From contig NZ_CP108494.1 in NCBI RefSeq assembly GCF_041435435.1, positions 8,094,501 through 8,158,500 on the forward strand: a stretch of 64,000 nt of DNA. Reading direction: 5' to 3'. Position 1 is the stretch's first letter. Every line of letters begins with the position of its first letter. Both the position numbers and the translations under genes were made by a program. This stretch comes from Streptomyces sp. NBC_01241 (GTDB lineage Bacteria > Actinomycetota > Actinomycetes > Streptomycetales > Streptomycetaceae). Shown piece by piece: positions 1 through 10,689 of this stretch. Under the pieces are notes generated by a model, which saw nothing but the letters and a program-made list of their open reading frames with translations, was not told the origin of the DNA and made no database searches.

Positions 1-769
1 TCCGCAGGTCGTGGCCGGCCCGGGTGGCGACCATGCTGGGCACCACCGCGATCCCGAGCCCCGCCCGGACGAAGCCGAGCACCGCGTCCATCTCGCCGCC
101 CTCCACCGTGAACGACGGCTCGAAGCCCTCCGCACGGCAGGCGGTCACCGTCAGTTCGCGCAGGTCGTAGCCGTGCCGGAACATCACGAGGGATTCGTCC
201 TGAAGGTCGGCGATCCGTACGCGGCCGCCCCGGCCGGGCCGTGGCGCGCGCGCCGACGACACCACGACCAGGTCTTCCTGGAGCAGCTCGACCGTGGTGA
301 GCGCGGGCGACGCTGCGGGCAGCGGCAGCACGACCAGGGCGAGATCGAGAGCCCCGCGCGCCAGCTCCCGTACGAGGTCGAGCGAACCGCCCTCCTCCAG
401 CAGCAGCTGGATCCCCGGATGCCGGTCGTGGAAGGCGCGCAGCACGTCGGGGAGCAGGCCGGTGCAGAGGCTGGGCGTCGCTCCGAGCCGGACCCGGCCC
501 CGGCGCAGCTGAGCCAGCTCCTGCACCTCGTGGCGTGCCGTGTCGGCGTCCGCGAGGATGCGGCGGGCCAGCGGCAGCAGGGCCTCGCCCGCGTCGGTGA
601 GGGTGATGTTGCCCCGGGCCCGGCTGAACAGCTCCGCTCCCAGCTCGTTCTCCAGCGCCCTGATCTGCTGGGACAGCGAGGGCTGCGAGACATGCACGTC
701 CTCGGCGGCGCGGGTGAAGTGACGGCTCTCGGCCACGGCCACGAAGTACGTCAGCTGCTGGAACTGCAT
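1..769 (-). CDS. LysR-family transcriptional regulator (3' end cut by window)
   Basis: The reading frame starts at an ATG complementary to 767-769 and runs off the left edge, so about 256 residues are visible. The first 60 residues form a typical LysR winged helix-turn-helix, with MQFQQLTYFVAVAESRHFTR and then SQPSLSQQIRALENELG as recognition helix region. The rest matches the periplasmic-binding-like effector domain of the family. The gene is divergent from the succinate dehydrogenase operon and shares a 95-base intergenic region with it. LysR regulators commonly control a divergent neighbour, so control of sdhCAB is a reasonable inference, not shown. The effector cannot be told from the sequence. 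Confidence 0.9.
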   Translation of the reverse strand, partial: MQFQQLTYFVAVAESRHFTRAAEDVHVSQPSLSQQIRALENELGAELFSRARGNITLTDAGEALLPLARRILADADTARHEVQELAQLRRGRVRLGATPSLCTGLLPDVLRAFHDRHPGIQLLLEEGGSLDLVRELARGALDLALVVLPLPAASPALTTVELLQEDLVVVSSARAPRPGRGGRVRIADLQDESLVMFRHGYDLRELTVTACRAEGFEPSFTVEGGEMDAVLGFVRAGLGIAVVPSMVATRAGHDLR

Positions 770-790
770 ACACACAGCATAGCGACCATG

Positions 791-805
791 ATAGGGAGCG
801 CCTAT
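791..805. promoter_or_regulatory. Inverted repeat in the lysR-sdhC intergenic region, candidate LysR operator
   Basis: The 15 bases read ATAGG-N5-CCTAT, a perfect inverted repeat with the T-N11-A shape typical of LysR binding sites. It lies between the divergent lysR and sdhC genes, about 22 bases upstream of the regulator start and just upstream of the candidate sdh -35 box. The position fits both autoregulation and control of sdh. Function is inferred. Confidence 0.5.
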
Positions 806-826
806 GAAGATCAGCTGTTCCATGTC

Positions 827-857
827 TTGGACTGATGGGGTCCTTCGGCCCTAGCGT
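827..857 (+). promoter_or_regulatory. Candidate housekeeping promoter of sdhCAB
   Basis: TTGGAC (827-832) and TAGCGT (852-857) are separated by 19 bases and resemble the Streptomyces HrdB consensus. A transcript starting about 7 bases after the -10 box would begin at or next to the ATG at 865. No Shine-Dalgarno sequence is visible before that ATG, so the mRNA may be leaderless. Confidence 0.45.
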
Positions 858-864
858 CGTGTCC

Positions 865-1572
865 ATGGCATTGGCAACACGGACGGACCGACGGCCGTCC
901 ATGACGCGTACGCTCTGGGACTCGTCCGTCGGCAAGAAGACGATCATGGCCGTGAGTGGCCTGATCATGCTCCTCTACTTGGTTGTCCATATGATCGGCA
1001 ACCTGAAGATCTTCTTCGGGGCCGGCGAGTTCAACCATTACGCGCACTGGCTGCGGACCATGGGGGAGCCCTTCCTGCACTACGAGTGGGCCCTGTGGAT
1101 CGTCCGGGTCGTGCTCGTCGCCGCCGTGGTGCTGCACGCCACCTCCGCGTACCAACTGAGCAGGCGCGACATCAGGGCGCGCCCCGCCAAGTACGTGCAC
1201 AAGAAGCCGCGCGCCAGTTATGCCACCCGTACCATGCGCTGGGGCGGGATCATCCTCGCCCTGTTCATCGTCTGGCACATCCTCGACCTGACGACGGGCA
1301 CCGTGCACTCGGGCGGATTCCAGTCCGGGCACCCGTACCAGAACGTCGTCGACACCTTCTCCACCTGGTACGGCAACACGATCTACATCGTCGCCATGCT
1401 CGCCCTCGGACTCCACGTCCAGCACGGCTTCTGGAGCGCCGCCCAGACCCTCGGCGCGGGCAACGCGACCCGTGACCGGGTCCTCAAGACCACCGCCAAC
1501 GCCCTCGCCCTGGTGCTGACCGTGGGCTTCATCTCCGTACCCGTCGCCGTCATGACCGGAGTCGTGAGCTGA
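865..1572 (+). CDS. sdhC: Succinate dehydrogenase / fumarate reductase cytochrome b subunit
   Basis: About 235 residues with five hydrophobic segments. Histidines in or next to the helices (LVVHMIGNLKIF, VVLHATSAYQ, IVWHILDL, LGLHVQHGFW) fit haem ligands of the di-haem, single-anchor (type B) complex II. The protein anchors the flavoprotein and iron-sulfur subunits to the membrane and passes electrons to menaquinone. The stop is one base before the sdhA start, and sdhA overlaps sdhB, so this is one operon without a separate sdhD. The start at 865 was chosen because a -10-like TAGCGT sits just upstream; an in-frame ATG at 901 and a codon at 835 are alternatives. No good ribosome binding site precedes 865 or 835. 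Confidence 0.88.
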   Translation: MALATRTDRRPSMTRTLWDSSVGKKTIMAVSGLIMLLYLVVHMIGNLKIFFGAGEFNHYAHWLRTMGEPFLHYEWALWIVRVVLVAAVVLHATSAYQLSRRDIRARPAKYVHKKPRASYATRTMRWGGIILALFIVWHILDLTTGTVHSGGFQSGHPYQNVVDTFSTWYGNTIYIVAMLALGLHVQHGFWSAAQTLGAGNATRDRVLKTTANALALVLTVGFISVPVAVMTGVVS

Positions 1573-1573
1573 C

Positions 1574-3519
<1,946 letters not shown>

Positions 3520-3523
<4 letters not shown>

Positions 3524-4266
3524 AGCTCACCCTGCGCGTCTGGCGCCAGAAGAATGCCGACGCCCCCGGCGCCATGTCCACCTACGAAGTGGACGGCATC
3601 TCGCAGGACATGTCGTTCCTGGAAATGCTCGACACCCTCAACGAGGAACTCATCCTCGCCGGCGACGACCCCGTCGCCTTCGACCACGACTGCCGCGAAG
3701 GCATCTGCGGCGCCTGCAGCCTCGTCATCAACGGCGACGCCCACGGCCCCGAACGCACCACCACCTGCCAGCTCCACATGCGGTCGTTCCGGGACGGCGA
3801 CACCATCGACATCGAGCCCTGGCGCGCCTCGGCCTTCCCGGTCGTCAAGGACCTGGTCGTGGACCGCTCGGCCTTCGACCGGATCATCCAGGCGGGCGGC
3901 TACATCTCCGCACCCACCGGCACCGCCCCCGAGGCACACGCCACCCCGGTGCCCAAGCCGGACGCCGACTTCGCCTTCGAACACGCCGAGTGCATCGGCT
4001 GCGGCGCCTGCGTCGCGGCCTGCCCCAACGGCTCCGCGATGCTCTTCACCTCGGCGAAGATCAACCACCTCAACGTCCTGCCGCAGGGCGCTCCCGAGCG
4101 GGAGACCCGGGTCCTCGACATGGTCGGACAGATGGACAGCGAGGGCTTCGGCGGCTGCACCCTCACCGGGGAGTGCGCCACCGCCTGCCCGAAGGGCATT
4201 CCGCTGCCGTCGATCTCGGCCATGAACAAGGAGTGGCTGCGGGCGACCCGGAAGGTCCGACGCTAG
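3520..4266 (+). CDS. sdhB: Succinate dehydrogenase / fumarate reductase iron-sulfur subunit
   Basis: 248 residues. It carries electrons from FAD to the membrane subunit through three clusters. The plant-ferredoxin-like N-terminal half has the [2Fe-2S] cysteines in CREGICGAC plus a downstream cysteine in TTTC. The C-terminal half has CIGCGACVAACP and a second group ending in ACPKGIP for the [4Fe-4S] and [3Fe-4S] clusters. The ATG overlaps the sdhA stop by four bases; a frame open further upstream is sdhA DNA read in another frame. A strong hairpin lies 18 bases after the stop. All expected ligands are visible, so the subunit looks functional. Confidence 0.95.
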
Positions 4267-4283
4267 GGCCTGTTCCGACGCCG

Positions 4284-4319
4284 GTCGGCACAGCCGGTGA
4301 TGAGACCGGCTGTGCCGAC
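4284..4319. terminator. Bidirectional terminator hairpin between sdhB and GH95 gene
   Basis: A perfect 15-base-pair stem (4284-4298 with 4305-4319) closes a six-base loop between two convergent genes. It has no long T-run, which is common in Streptomyces. It can serve both sdhCAB and the GH95 gene. Confidence 0.8.
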
Positions 4320-4358
4320 GACCCGTGCCGCGCTGCTTCGGCCGGCGGACGGCCGACG

Positions 4359-7300
4359 TCAGGGCTTGATCGGCTTCACCTTCGTGTCGACGCCGTTCAC
4401 CCGCACGGTGACGTTCCCCTGGTTCCGTGCCCGGTCGGCCACGATCCTGTAGGACGTGACCTTCCCGTCGCGCCATTCACAGCTGACCTCGTAGCCGCCG
4501 CGGGCGCGGAGCCCGGTGAAGGACCCCTTGGCCTTCCATTCGTCCGGCAGGGCGGGCAGCAGGTGGATGACGCCGTCGTGGCTCTGCAGGAGCATCTCTG
4601 CCACGGCGCCGGAGATGCCGAAGTTGCCGTCCATCTGGAAGGGCGGGTGGTTGCAGAACATGTTGGGCAGAGTGTTGTAGGTCAGCAGTCCGCGCAGCAT
4701 GACCTGGGCGCGGTGCCCGTCACCGAGGCGGGCGAAGAGGGCTGCCCGCCAGGGCCAGGTCCACGAGCGGCGGCTGTCGCCCGACACCGTCGCGGCCGTG
4801 AACGGGACGCCTTCCTTCTCGCCGCACCGTGCCTTGAGCGAGACGAGGGCGGCGGCCGCGAAGCCGGGCGTCTTCGGGGTGATCTGGCGGCCCGGGTAGA
4901 CCGCGAAGAGGTGCGACGTGTGGCGGTGGATGTCGCTGGGGCTGTCGATGTCCTCCTGCCACTCCTGCAGCTGACCCCACCGGCCGATCTTGTTCGGCGC
5001 GAGGCGCGCCTGCATGTCCTTGACCTTGGCCCGGTAGTCGGCATCCGCCTCGAGCGCCGCCTCGCAGTCGAGGTAGTTCTGGAACAAGTCCCAGATGATC
5101 TGCTGGTCGTACATGACGCCGTCCTCGCGCGGCCCGTGCTCGGGGGACCAGCCGTCCGGCGAGACGAGGAGTCCGTCCTCGCGCTCCTTGAGACGGTCCT
5201 CCCAGAACTCGCAGATCTCCTTGATCATCGGGTAGGCGACTTTGCGGAGGTAGACCAGGTCCTGGGTGAACGCCCAGTGCTCGTAAAGGTGCTGCGCGTA
5301 CCAGGCGCTCGCGACGGTGTTCCACTCCCACGCGTTGCCGCCGAAGATGCTCTGGCTGGTGCGGGCGGTCCAGCCGCGTGTGTCCTTGCCGAAGGCGTTG
5401 CGGGTCGCCACGCGGCTGGGCACCGCCACCTGCTTGATGAACCCGACGAGTGCCTCGTGGCACTCCGGCAGGTTCGTCGTCTCGGCTCCCCAGTAGTTCA
5501 TCTGGACATTGATGTTGGTGTGGTAGTCGGAGGCCCACGCCGGCGAGTTGCTGTCGTTCCAGAGACCCTGGAGGTTGGCGGGCAGACCCTTCGGGCGCGA
5601 GGAACTGATCAGCAGGTATCGGCTGAGGTCGAACATCGTCTGCTCAAGGGTCGGGTCCTCCCCGCCCGCCGCGTAACGCGCCAGCCGGGCGTTGGTCGGC
5701 AGGGCGACGACGGCGTCGTCGGAGGTGCCCCAGGCGACGGAGACGCGGTTCATGAGGGCGCGTATCTCGGCGGTGTGCTCGTCGCGCATCTTGTCGTAGG
5801 ACCGGGCGGCCGCCTTGCCGAGCGCCGCGGCGACGGCCGCGTTCGGATCGGCTCCGCGCCACCCGGCGGCGGCATCGAGCTTGTAGTCGGTGCGGGCGTC
5901 GAGGAGCAGGGTCAGGGTCGTGCAGCCGGTGAACCGGAGCACCGACCCGTCGGTGCTGAAGTCGCCGTCGGTGTGTACGACCTGGACGGCGCACGCGTGC
6001 TTGAGGCCATTGCCCATGACACCGCTGAAGGCCATCCGCCGGGCGCCGGCGTCGACGGTCGTCGGGGCCTGATCCTGTCCGGACGTCAACGAGATCGCTC
6101 CGGAGAGTCCCCGGTTGCTGTCCGACGTGTACCGGAAGACCATGACGTCCGCGGACCGGCTGGCGAAGGCCTCCCGCAGGACGCGCCGCCCCGGCTCGCC
6201 GAAACGGGTGACATGGACACCCTCGAAGAAGTCCAGGGCGCGCTGGTAGTCGACGAACGTTGACTGCATGCGCGTGTCGAACCCCTTGCCTTCCAGGACG
6301 ACCTCCGCGATCTGGAAGCCGGTGGACGACTCGCCGGGGGTGAACGTGAGCCGGTAGGTGCGGTAGGCCGTGCTGTTGGTGATCCGGAAGGTCCGGGTCT
6401 CGCCGCGGCCGGCGAAGGGCGCGCCGGGGTTCTGCGTGTCGAGGGTCACCCAGGCCTGCCCGTCCTGCGACGCCTCCAGCGCCCATCGCCGGGGGTCGTC
6501 GTGCGGACGGTCCGGGGCCGCCGTCAGCGAGTACGAGGTGACGGCGGTCGTGTTGGACAGGTCGGCCTGCCAGACGACCGCCGGTGCGACGGCGTCGACC
6601 CGCCAGACCGTGGCCGGATCGCGGTCCACCGAACTCGAGATGTCCGTGGCCCGGGACCCGGTCCCGGAACCGGATCCCTCGGAGTGCCCGCTTGGCGACG
6701 ACAGGTACATCGAACCGGCCCCGCCGAGATCGACGCCGGACAGACCGATCTCGCTCACCTGGAAGTGGCTGACCCCTGCTTCGGGAACGAAGTCGAACCG
6801 GTAGAAGCGGTAGGCCGCGGTGTCGGCACAGGCGAATTCCTTCGTCTGGCACCGGCTCTCGAAGGGCGTCTCCAGAGCGCGGCTGTCCAGCCTGGCCCAG
6901 GTGGCGCCGTCGGCGGAACCGGAGAACGTCCACTCCTGCGGGTCGCGTTGCGGCACGTCGTTGGCACTCGTCAGACGGTAGGACGCGACCTCGACGGGTT
7001 CAGGAAGCTCGACCTGCCACTGCACCTTCGATCCGGGCGCCTCGATGCACCACTTGGTGCTCGAGTTACCGTCGTACGTCTTGTCGACACCCTCCGTCGA
7101 GGAGGTCCGGTACGGTCCCCCCGGGGCCGTCACCTTCGCACTGCGACCGAAGGTGACGACGACGTCACCGAAGTTCCGGTACGAGCCGAAGCCGGTCATG
7201 CTGGTGTCGAAAGCGCCGTCCGGCTGGCCCGCGAGGGCGTTGTCGTAGTTGTTGACGCCACCCCAGAGACTCTGCTCGTTGAACTGGACACGCTCCTCGG

Positions 7301-7562
7301 AGGGGTTGGCGAAGAGCATGCCGCCGAGCCGGCCGTTGCCGATCGGCAGGGCCTGCGACTGCCAGTCCTTGGCGGGGACCGAATACTTCAGCGCCTTGCG
7401 CGACAGGGTCGGCCACTGGACGGACGCCGGTGCGGCGGCCCCGGCGGCAACGGCCTGACCCACAGGGATTCCCCCGGTCAGCTGAGTGATCAGCGGTGTG
7501 AGGGCGAGGGCACCGCCGAACTTGAGGATGCTTCGTCTCTGCGGTTGGGGTTCATTGGTCAC
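4359..7562 (-). CDS. Secreted glycoside hydrolase family 95 protein with two inserted discoidin-like domains
   Basis: 1,067 residues from a GTG preceded by AGGAGG. The N-terminus is a twin-arginine signal (QRRSILKFGGALALTP), so the enzyme is probably exported folded. GH95 hallmarks are present: LPIGNGRLGGMLFANP and NEQSLWGG near residues 70-105, LQGLWNDSNSPAW with HTNINVQMNYW in the centre, and FQMDGNFGISGAVAEMLLQS near the C-terminus. GH95 members are mainly 1,2-alpha-L-fucosidases or alpha-L-galactosidases; the substrate here is not certain. Two F5/8-type-C (discoidin) like segments (about residues 130-250 and 300-415) split the N-terminal beta-sandwich domain, which explains the length above the usual 750-800. 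A near-identical copy lies at the right end of the window. Confidence 0.88.
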   Translation of the reverse strand: MTNEPQPQRRSILKFGGALALTPLITQLTGGIPVGQAVAAGAAAPASVQWPTLSRKALKYSVPAKDWQSQALPIGNGRLGGMLFANPSEERVQFNEQSLWGGVNNYDNALAGQPDGAFDTSMTGFGSYRNFGDVVVTFGRSAKVTAPGGPYRTSSTEGVDKTYDGNSSTKWCIEAPGSKVQWQVELPEPVEVASYRLTSANDVPQRDPQEWTFSGSADGATWARLDSRALETPFESRCQTKEFACADTAAYRFYRFDFVPEAGVSHFQVSEIGLSGVDLGGAGSMYLSSPSGHSEGSGSGTGSRATDISSSVDRDPATVWRVDAVAPAVVWQADLSNTTAVTSYSLTAAPDRPHDDPRRWALEASQDGQAWVTLDTQNPGAPFAGRGETRTFRITNSTAYRTYRLTFTPGESSTGFQIAEVVLEGKGFDTRMQSTFVDYQRALDFFEGVHVTRFGEPGRRVLREAFASRSADVMVFRYTSDSNRGLSGAISLTSGQDQAPTTVDAGARRMAFSGVMGNGLKHACAVQVVHTDGDFSTDGSVLRFTGCTTLTLLLDARTDYKLDAAAGWRGADPNAAVAAALGKAAARSYDKMRDEHTAEIRALMNRVSVAWGTSDDAVVALPTNARLARYAAGGEDPTLEQTMFDLSRYLLISSSRPKGLPANLQGLWNDSNSPAWASDYHTNINVQMNYWGAETTNLPECHEALVGFIKQVAVPSRVATRNAFGKDTRGWTARTSQSIFGGNAWEWNTVASAWYAQHLYEHWAFTQDLVYLRKVAYPMIKEICEFWEDRLKEREDGLLVSPDGWSPEHGPREDGVMYDQQIIWDLFQNYLDCEAALEADADYRAKVKDMQARLAPNKIGRWGQLQEWQEDIDSPSDIHRHTSHLFAVYPGRQITPKTPGFAAAALVSLKARCGEKEGVPFTAATVSGDSRRSWTWPWRAALFARLGDGHRAQVMLRGLLTYNTLPNMFCNHPPFQMDGNFGISGAVAEMLLQSHDGVIHLLPALPDEWKAKGSFTGLRARGGYEVSCEWRDGKVTSYRIVADRARNQGNVTVRVNGVDTKVKPIKP

Positions 7563-7646
7563 GAGAGACCTCCTGGCCCATTGATCGGTTCTTTAATGGA
7601 GAGATGGAGGGGATGCGCCGACGTATGCCGAGGGCGAGGCCATTTC

Positions 7647-7666
7647 ATCGGATGACAGATCGGATG
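7647..7666. promoter_or_regulatory. Direct repeats upstream of GH95 gene, candidate operator
   Basis: ATCGGATG occurs at 7647-7654 and again at 7659-7666, twelve bases apart, about 85-105 bases upstream of the GH95 start. Paired half-sites of this kind are common targets of sugar-responsive GntR/FadR regulators in Streptomyces. No regulator gene is adjacent, so the assignment is only suggestive. Confidence 0.35.
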
Positions 7667-7822
7667 TCTAGAGTGTGCGGCACTGTCTCTGCTGATCGCC
7701 CCTTCCCCAGGAGGTCTCCGGATGACCGGCCGGTCAGGAGGTGACAGAGATGTCGTCGCCGCAGGCAGGGCCCTGTGCGCACCAGGCGTGCAGACAGACC
7801 GTCACCGCACCCGTGGCGGTGG

Positions 7823-7990
7823 TGAGGTGAGTGTTTGCGTGCACTCGCCGGTCTGCGACGCGGTGGCCGCGGCCGCCAGTGCGTGCGCGCCGCCGTACGC
7901 CGGGTTGGAGACGACCGCGCCGCCGTTCTCACAGCTCCAGGGAGCGAGCGAACGGTCTCGACGTCGCCGTTCACCAGGGCGCCCGTACCA
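7823..7990 (-). pseudogene. Relic of a carbohydrate-binding module with a one-base deletion
   Basis: On the minus strand one frame reads GTGALVNGDVET (about 7952-7985). The adjacent frame continues SLAPWSCENGGAVVSNPAYG and then AHALAAAATASQTGECTQTL (about 7823-7949). Together they match the usual start of a Streptomyces secreted-enzyme binding module of the form LVNGDFETGSLAPWSC. Restoring a single G near 7951 joins the two frames. No signal peptide or catalytic domain is present; the UvrA-like gene ends just upstream. I read it as the tail of a lost extracellular glycosidase. The remaining bases of the 7563-8057 gap hold the GH95 promoter region and nothing else recognisable. Confidence 0.6.
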
Positions 7991-8057
7991 CCGGCCGGAC
8001 TGGATACCGTGCCGGGCCGTAGTTGTGGAAACCGGGCCAGTTGGACCTGATTGGCTG

Positions 8058-10481
8058 TCAGGCCGACCTGAGGGCGGCCGCCAGGTACGCCCCAGTCCGG
8101 CTGTCCGCCGCCCCGGCCACCTCCGCGGGCATCCCCACCGCGACGATCCGGCCACCCCGGTCGCCGCCTCCGGGCCCGAGGTCGATCACCCAGTCGGCAC
8201 CCGCGACCACGGCCATGTCGTGCTCGACGACCACCACGGTGTTACCGGCGTCGACGAGGCCGTGCAACTGCCGCATCAGCACCTCGACGTCCGCGGGATG
8301 CAGCCCGGTCGTCGGCTCGTCCAGCAGATACAGGGTGTGGCCCCGACGGGTGCGCTGGAGCTCGGCGGCCAGCTTGATCCGCTGGGCCTCGCCGCCCGAA
8401 AGCTCCGTGGCGGGCTGACCGAGCCGCAGATAGCCGAGCCCGACATCGAGCAGCGTCCGCAGGCTGCGCTCGGCGGCGGGCGTACCGGCGAAGAACCCGG
8501 CCGCCGACTCCACCGTCAGATCCAGCACCTGTGCGATGTCGAGACCGCGCAGGGTGACCTCCAGGGTCTGCGGGTTGTACCGCGCACCGTGACAGTCCGG
8601 GCAGGGCGCGTACGTACTGGGCAGGAAGAGCAGTTCCACGGAGACGAAGCCCTCGCCCTGGCAGGTCTCGCAGCGTCCGCCCGCCACGTTGAAGGAGAAC
8701 CGTCCGGCCTTGTAGCCGCGCTCACGCGCCGTGTCCGTCTCGGTGAACAGCTTCCGTACGACGTCGAAGAGCCCGGTGTACGTGGCCAGATTGGACCGCG
8801 GGGTACGGCCGATCGGCTTCTGGTCGACCTGCACGAGCCGGTCCACCGCCTCCAGCCCCTGCGCCGACGCGCACCCGGGCGTGGGACGCGCCGCGGGCAG
8901 ACCGGCGGAGGCCGAGGCCTGCCGGTCGGCGAGGACACCGGCCAGCACCTGACCCACCAGCGTGGACTTCCCCGACCCCGACACCCCGGTGACGGCCGTG
9001 AACACCCCGAGCGGGAACTCGGCGTCCACACCCCGCACATTGTGACGGTCGACCCCGTTCAGCCGCAGCCACCCCGACGGCGCACGCGCCTCGCGCACCG
9101 GAGCGGGCCCGTCGTCGAAGAGGAAGCGCCGGGTGGCCGACTCCGCCACCTCGGCGAGCCCGGCCGGGGGCCCGCTGTGCAGCACCCGCCCCCCGTGCTC
9201 ACCCGCCAGCGGTCCCACATCGACCAGCCAGTCCGCCCGGCGCACCACATCCATCTGATGCTCCACGACGAAGACCGAGTTCCCGGCCTCCTTCAGCCGG
9301 CCGAGCACCCCCAGCAGCGACTCGGTGTCCGCCGGGTGCAGACCGGCCGACGGCTCGTCCAGCACATAGACGACACCGAACAGACCGGAGCGCAACTGGG
9401 TGGCGAGCCGCAGCCGTTGCAGCTCACCGGAGGACAGCGTCGGAGCGGTCCGGTCGAGGCTGAGATAGCCGAGACCGAGCTCGGTGACCGTCTCGATCCG
9501 GGCGAGCAGATCCGTTGTCAGCACCCGCGCCGTGTCACTGCCGCCCGCCGTGCGCAGCACCTCGGCGAGCGAGGTGAGCGGAAGCGCGGCGAGTTCGGCG
9601 ATCGAGCGGCCGGCGAAGGTGACGGCCATCGCCTCCGGACGCAGCCGGCTGCCGCCGCAAACCGGGCAGGGGGCACTGGTCAGGAAGCGCTCGGCCTTGG
9701 CCCGAAGGGTGCGGCTCTTGGAGTCCGCGAAGGTGTGCATCACATAGCGGCGGGCGCTCATGTACGTACCCTGGTACGGGCGTTGGATGCGCCCCGCGTC
9801 ACGCACCGGATGGACCGTCACCACCGGCTGCTCGTCAGTGAACAGGATCCATTCCCGGTCCCCGGCGTCCAGCTCGCGCCACGGACGGTCGATGTCGTAG
9901 CCCAGCGCGTCCAGCACGTCGCGCAGGTTCTTGCCCTGCCAGGCCCCTGGCCAGGCGGCGATCGCACCGTCCCGGATCGACAGCGAGGGGTCGGGGACGA
10001 GCAGTTCCTCGGTGGTGCGGTGGATGCGGCCGAGACCGTGGCACTCCGGACACGCCCCGGCGGCGGTGTTCGGCGAGAAGGCGTCGGAGTCCAGCCGTTC
10101 GGCACCGGCCGGATAGTCCCCGGCGCGCGAGAACAGCATGCGCAGGGAGTTGGACAGCGTGGTGACCGTCCCTACGGACGAACGGGCACCGGGCGTCGAG
10201 CGGCGCTGCTCCAGCGAGACGGCGGGCGGCAGTCCGGTGACCTCACCGACCGCGGGCGCGCCGACCTGGTGGATCAGCCGGCGGGCGTAAGGGGCGACGG
10301 ACTCGAAGTAGCGGCGTTGCGCCTCGGCGTAGATCGTGCCGAACGCGAGGGAGGACTTCCCGGAGCCCGACACCCCGGTGAACACGGTGAGGGTGTCGCG
10401 CGGGATGTCGACCGAGACGTCCTGGAGGTTGTGCTCCCGGGCGCCGCGCACCCGGACGTACGGATCGTGGGGGGTGGACAT
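8058..10481 (-). CDS. Short UvrA-like excinuclease ATPase (class II UvrA)
   Basis: 807 residues with two ABC ATPase modules. Module one has Walker A GVSGSGKSSLA near residue 37 and signature LSSGELQRLRLA. Module two has Walker A GVSGSGKSTLV near residue 500 and signature LSGGEAQRIKLAAEL. Zinc-finger cysteine pairs are visible (CPECHGLG, CPVCGGSRL, CETCQGEGF, CPDCHGARY). True UvrA is about 950-1,000 residues; this shorter form lacks the usual UvrB-binding insertion. Such UvrA2-like proteins are linked to DNA-damage tolerance or resistance to DNA-binding antibiotics, but the role here is unknown. It is a single gene with no repair partners beside it. On the opposite strand the same segment is open only because of GC-rich codon use. 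Confidence 0.9.
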   Translation of the reverse strand: MSTPHDPYVRVRGAREHNLQDVSVDIPRDTLTVFTGVSGSGKSSLAFGTIYAEAQRRYFESVAPYARRLIHQVGAPAVGEVTGLPPAVSLEQRRSTPGARSSVGTVTTLSNSLRMLFSRAGDYPAGAERLDSDAFSPNTAAGACPECHGLGRIHRTTEELLVPDPSLSIRDGAIAAWPGAWQGKNLRDVLDALGYDIDRPWRELDAGDREWILFTDEQPVVTVHPVRDAGRIQRPYQGTYMSARRYVMHTFADSKSRTLRAKAERFLTSAPCPVCGGSRLRPEAMAVTFAGRSIAELAALPLTSLAEVLRTAGGSDTARVLTTDLLARIETVTELGLGYLSLDRTAPTLSSGELQRLRLATQLRSGLFGVVYVLDEPSAGLHPADTESLLGVLGRLKEAGNSVFVVEHQMDVVRRADWLVDVGPLAGEHGGRVLHSGPPAGLAEVAESATRRFLFDDGPAPVREARAPSGWLRLNGVDRHNVRGVDAEFPLGVFTAVTGVSGSGKSTLVGQVLAGVLADRQASASAGLPAARPTPGCASAQGLEAVDRLVQVDQKPIGRTPRSNLATYTGLFDVVRKLFTETDTARERGYKAGRFSFNVAGGRCETCQGEGFVSVELLFLPSTYAPCPDCHGARYNPQTLEVTLRGLDIAQVLDLTVESAAGFFAGTPAAERSLRTLLDVGLGYLRLGQPATELSGGEAQRIKLAAELQRTRRGHTLYLLDEPTTGLHPADVEVLMRQLHGLVDAGNTVVVVEHDMAVVAGADWVIDLGPGGGDRGGRIVAVGMPAEVAGAADSRTGAYLAAALRSA

Positions 10482-10574
10482 GCGCGAGGAACTCCGTACG
10501 GATCGGGGCAGGCCGACAGCCTGGGGATAAACACCCCGATTCTAGGCGCCAGGAGCGGCGGGGGTCGGTCGGTC

Positions 10575-10683
10575 GGGGCCCCGGCCCCCGGCCCCCGGCC
10601 CCCGGCCCCCGGCCCCCAGCCCCCGGCCCCCGGCCCCCGGCCCCCAGCCCCCGGCCCCCGGCCCCCGGCCCCCAGCCCCCGGG
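10575..10683. repeat. G/C minisatellite of seven-base units
   Basis: The + strand repeats CCCCCGG-type units about 15 times, with some units carrying an A (CCCCCAG). On the minus strand this gives regularly spaced runs of five G, which could form G-quadruplexes. It sits between the UvrA-like start and a pseudogene and looks non-coding. Copy number is likely to vary between isolates and to be a sequencing problem spot. Confidence 0.9.
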
Positions 10684-10689
10684 CAGACT

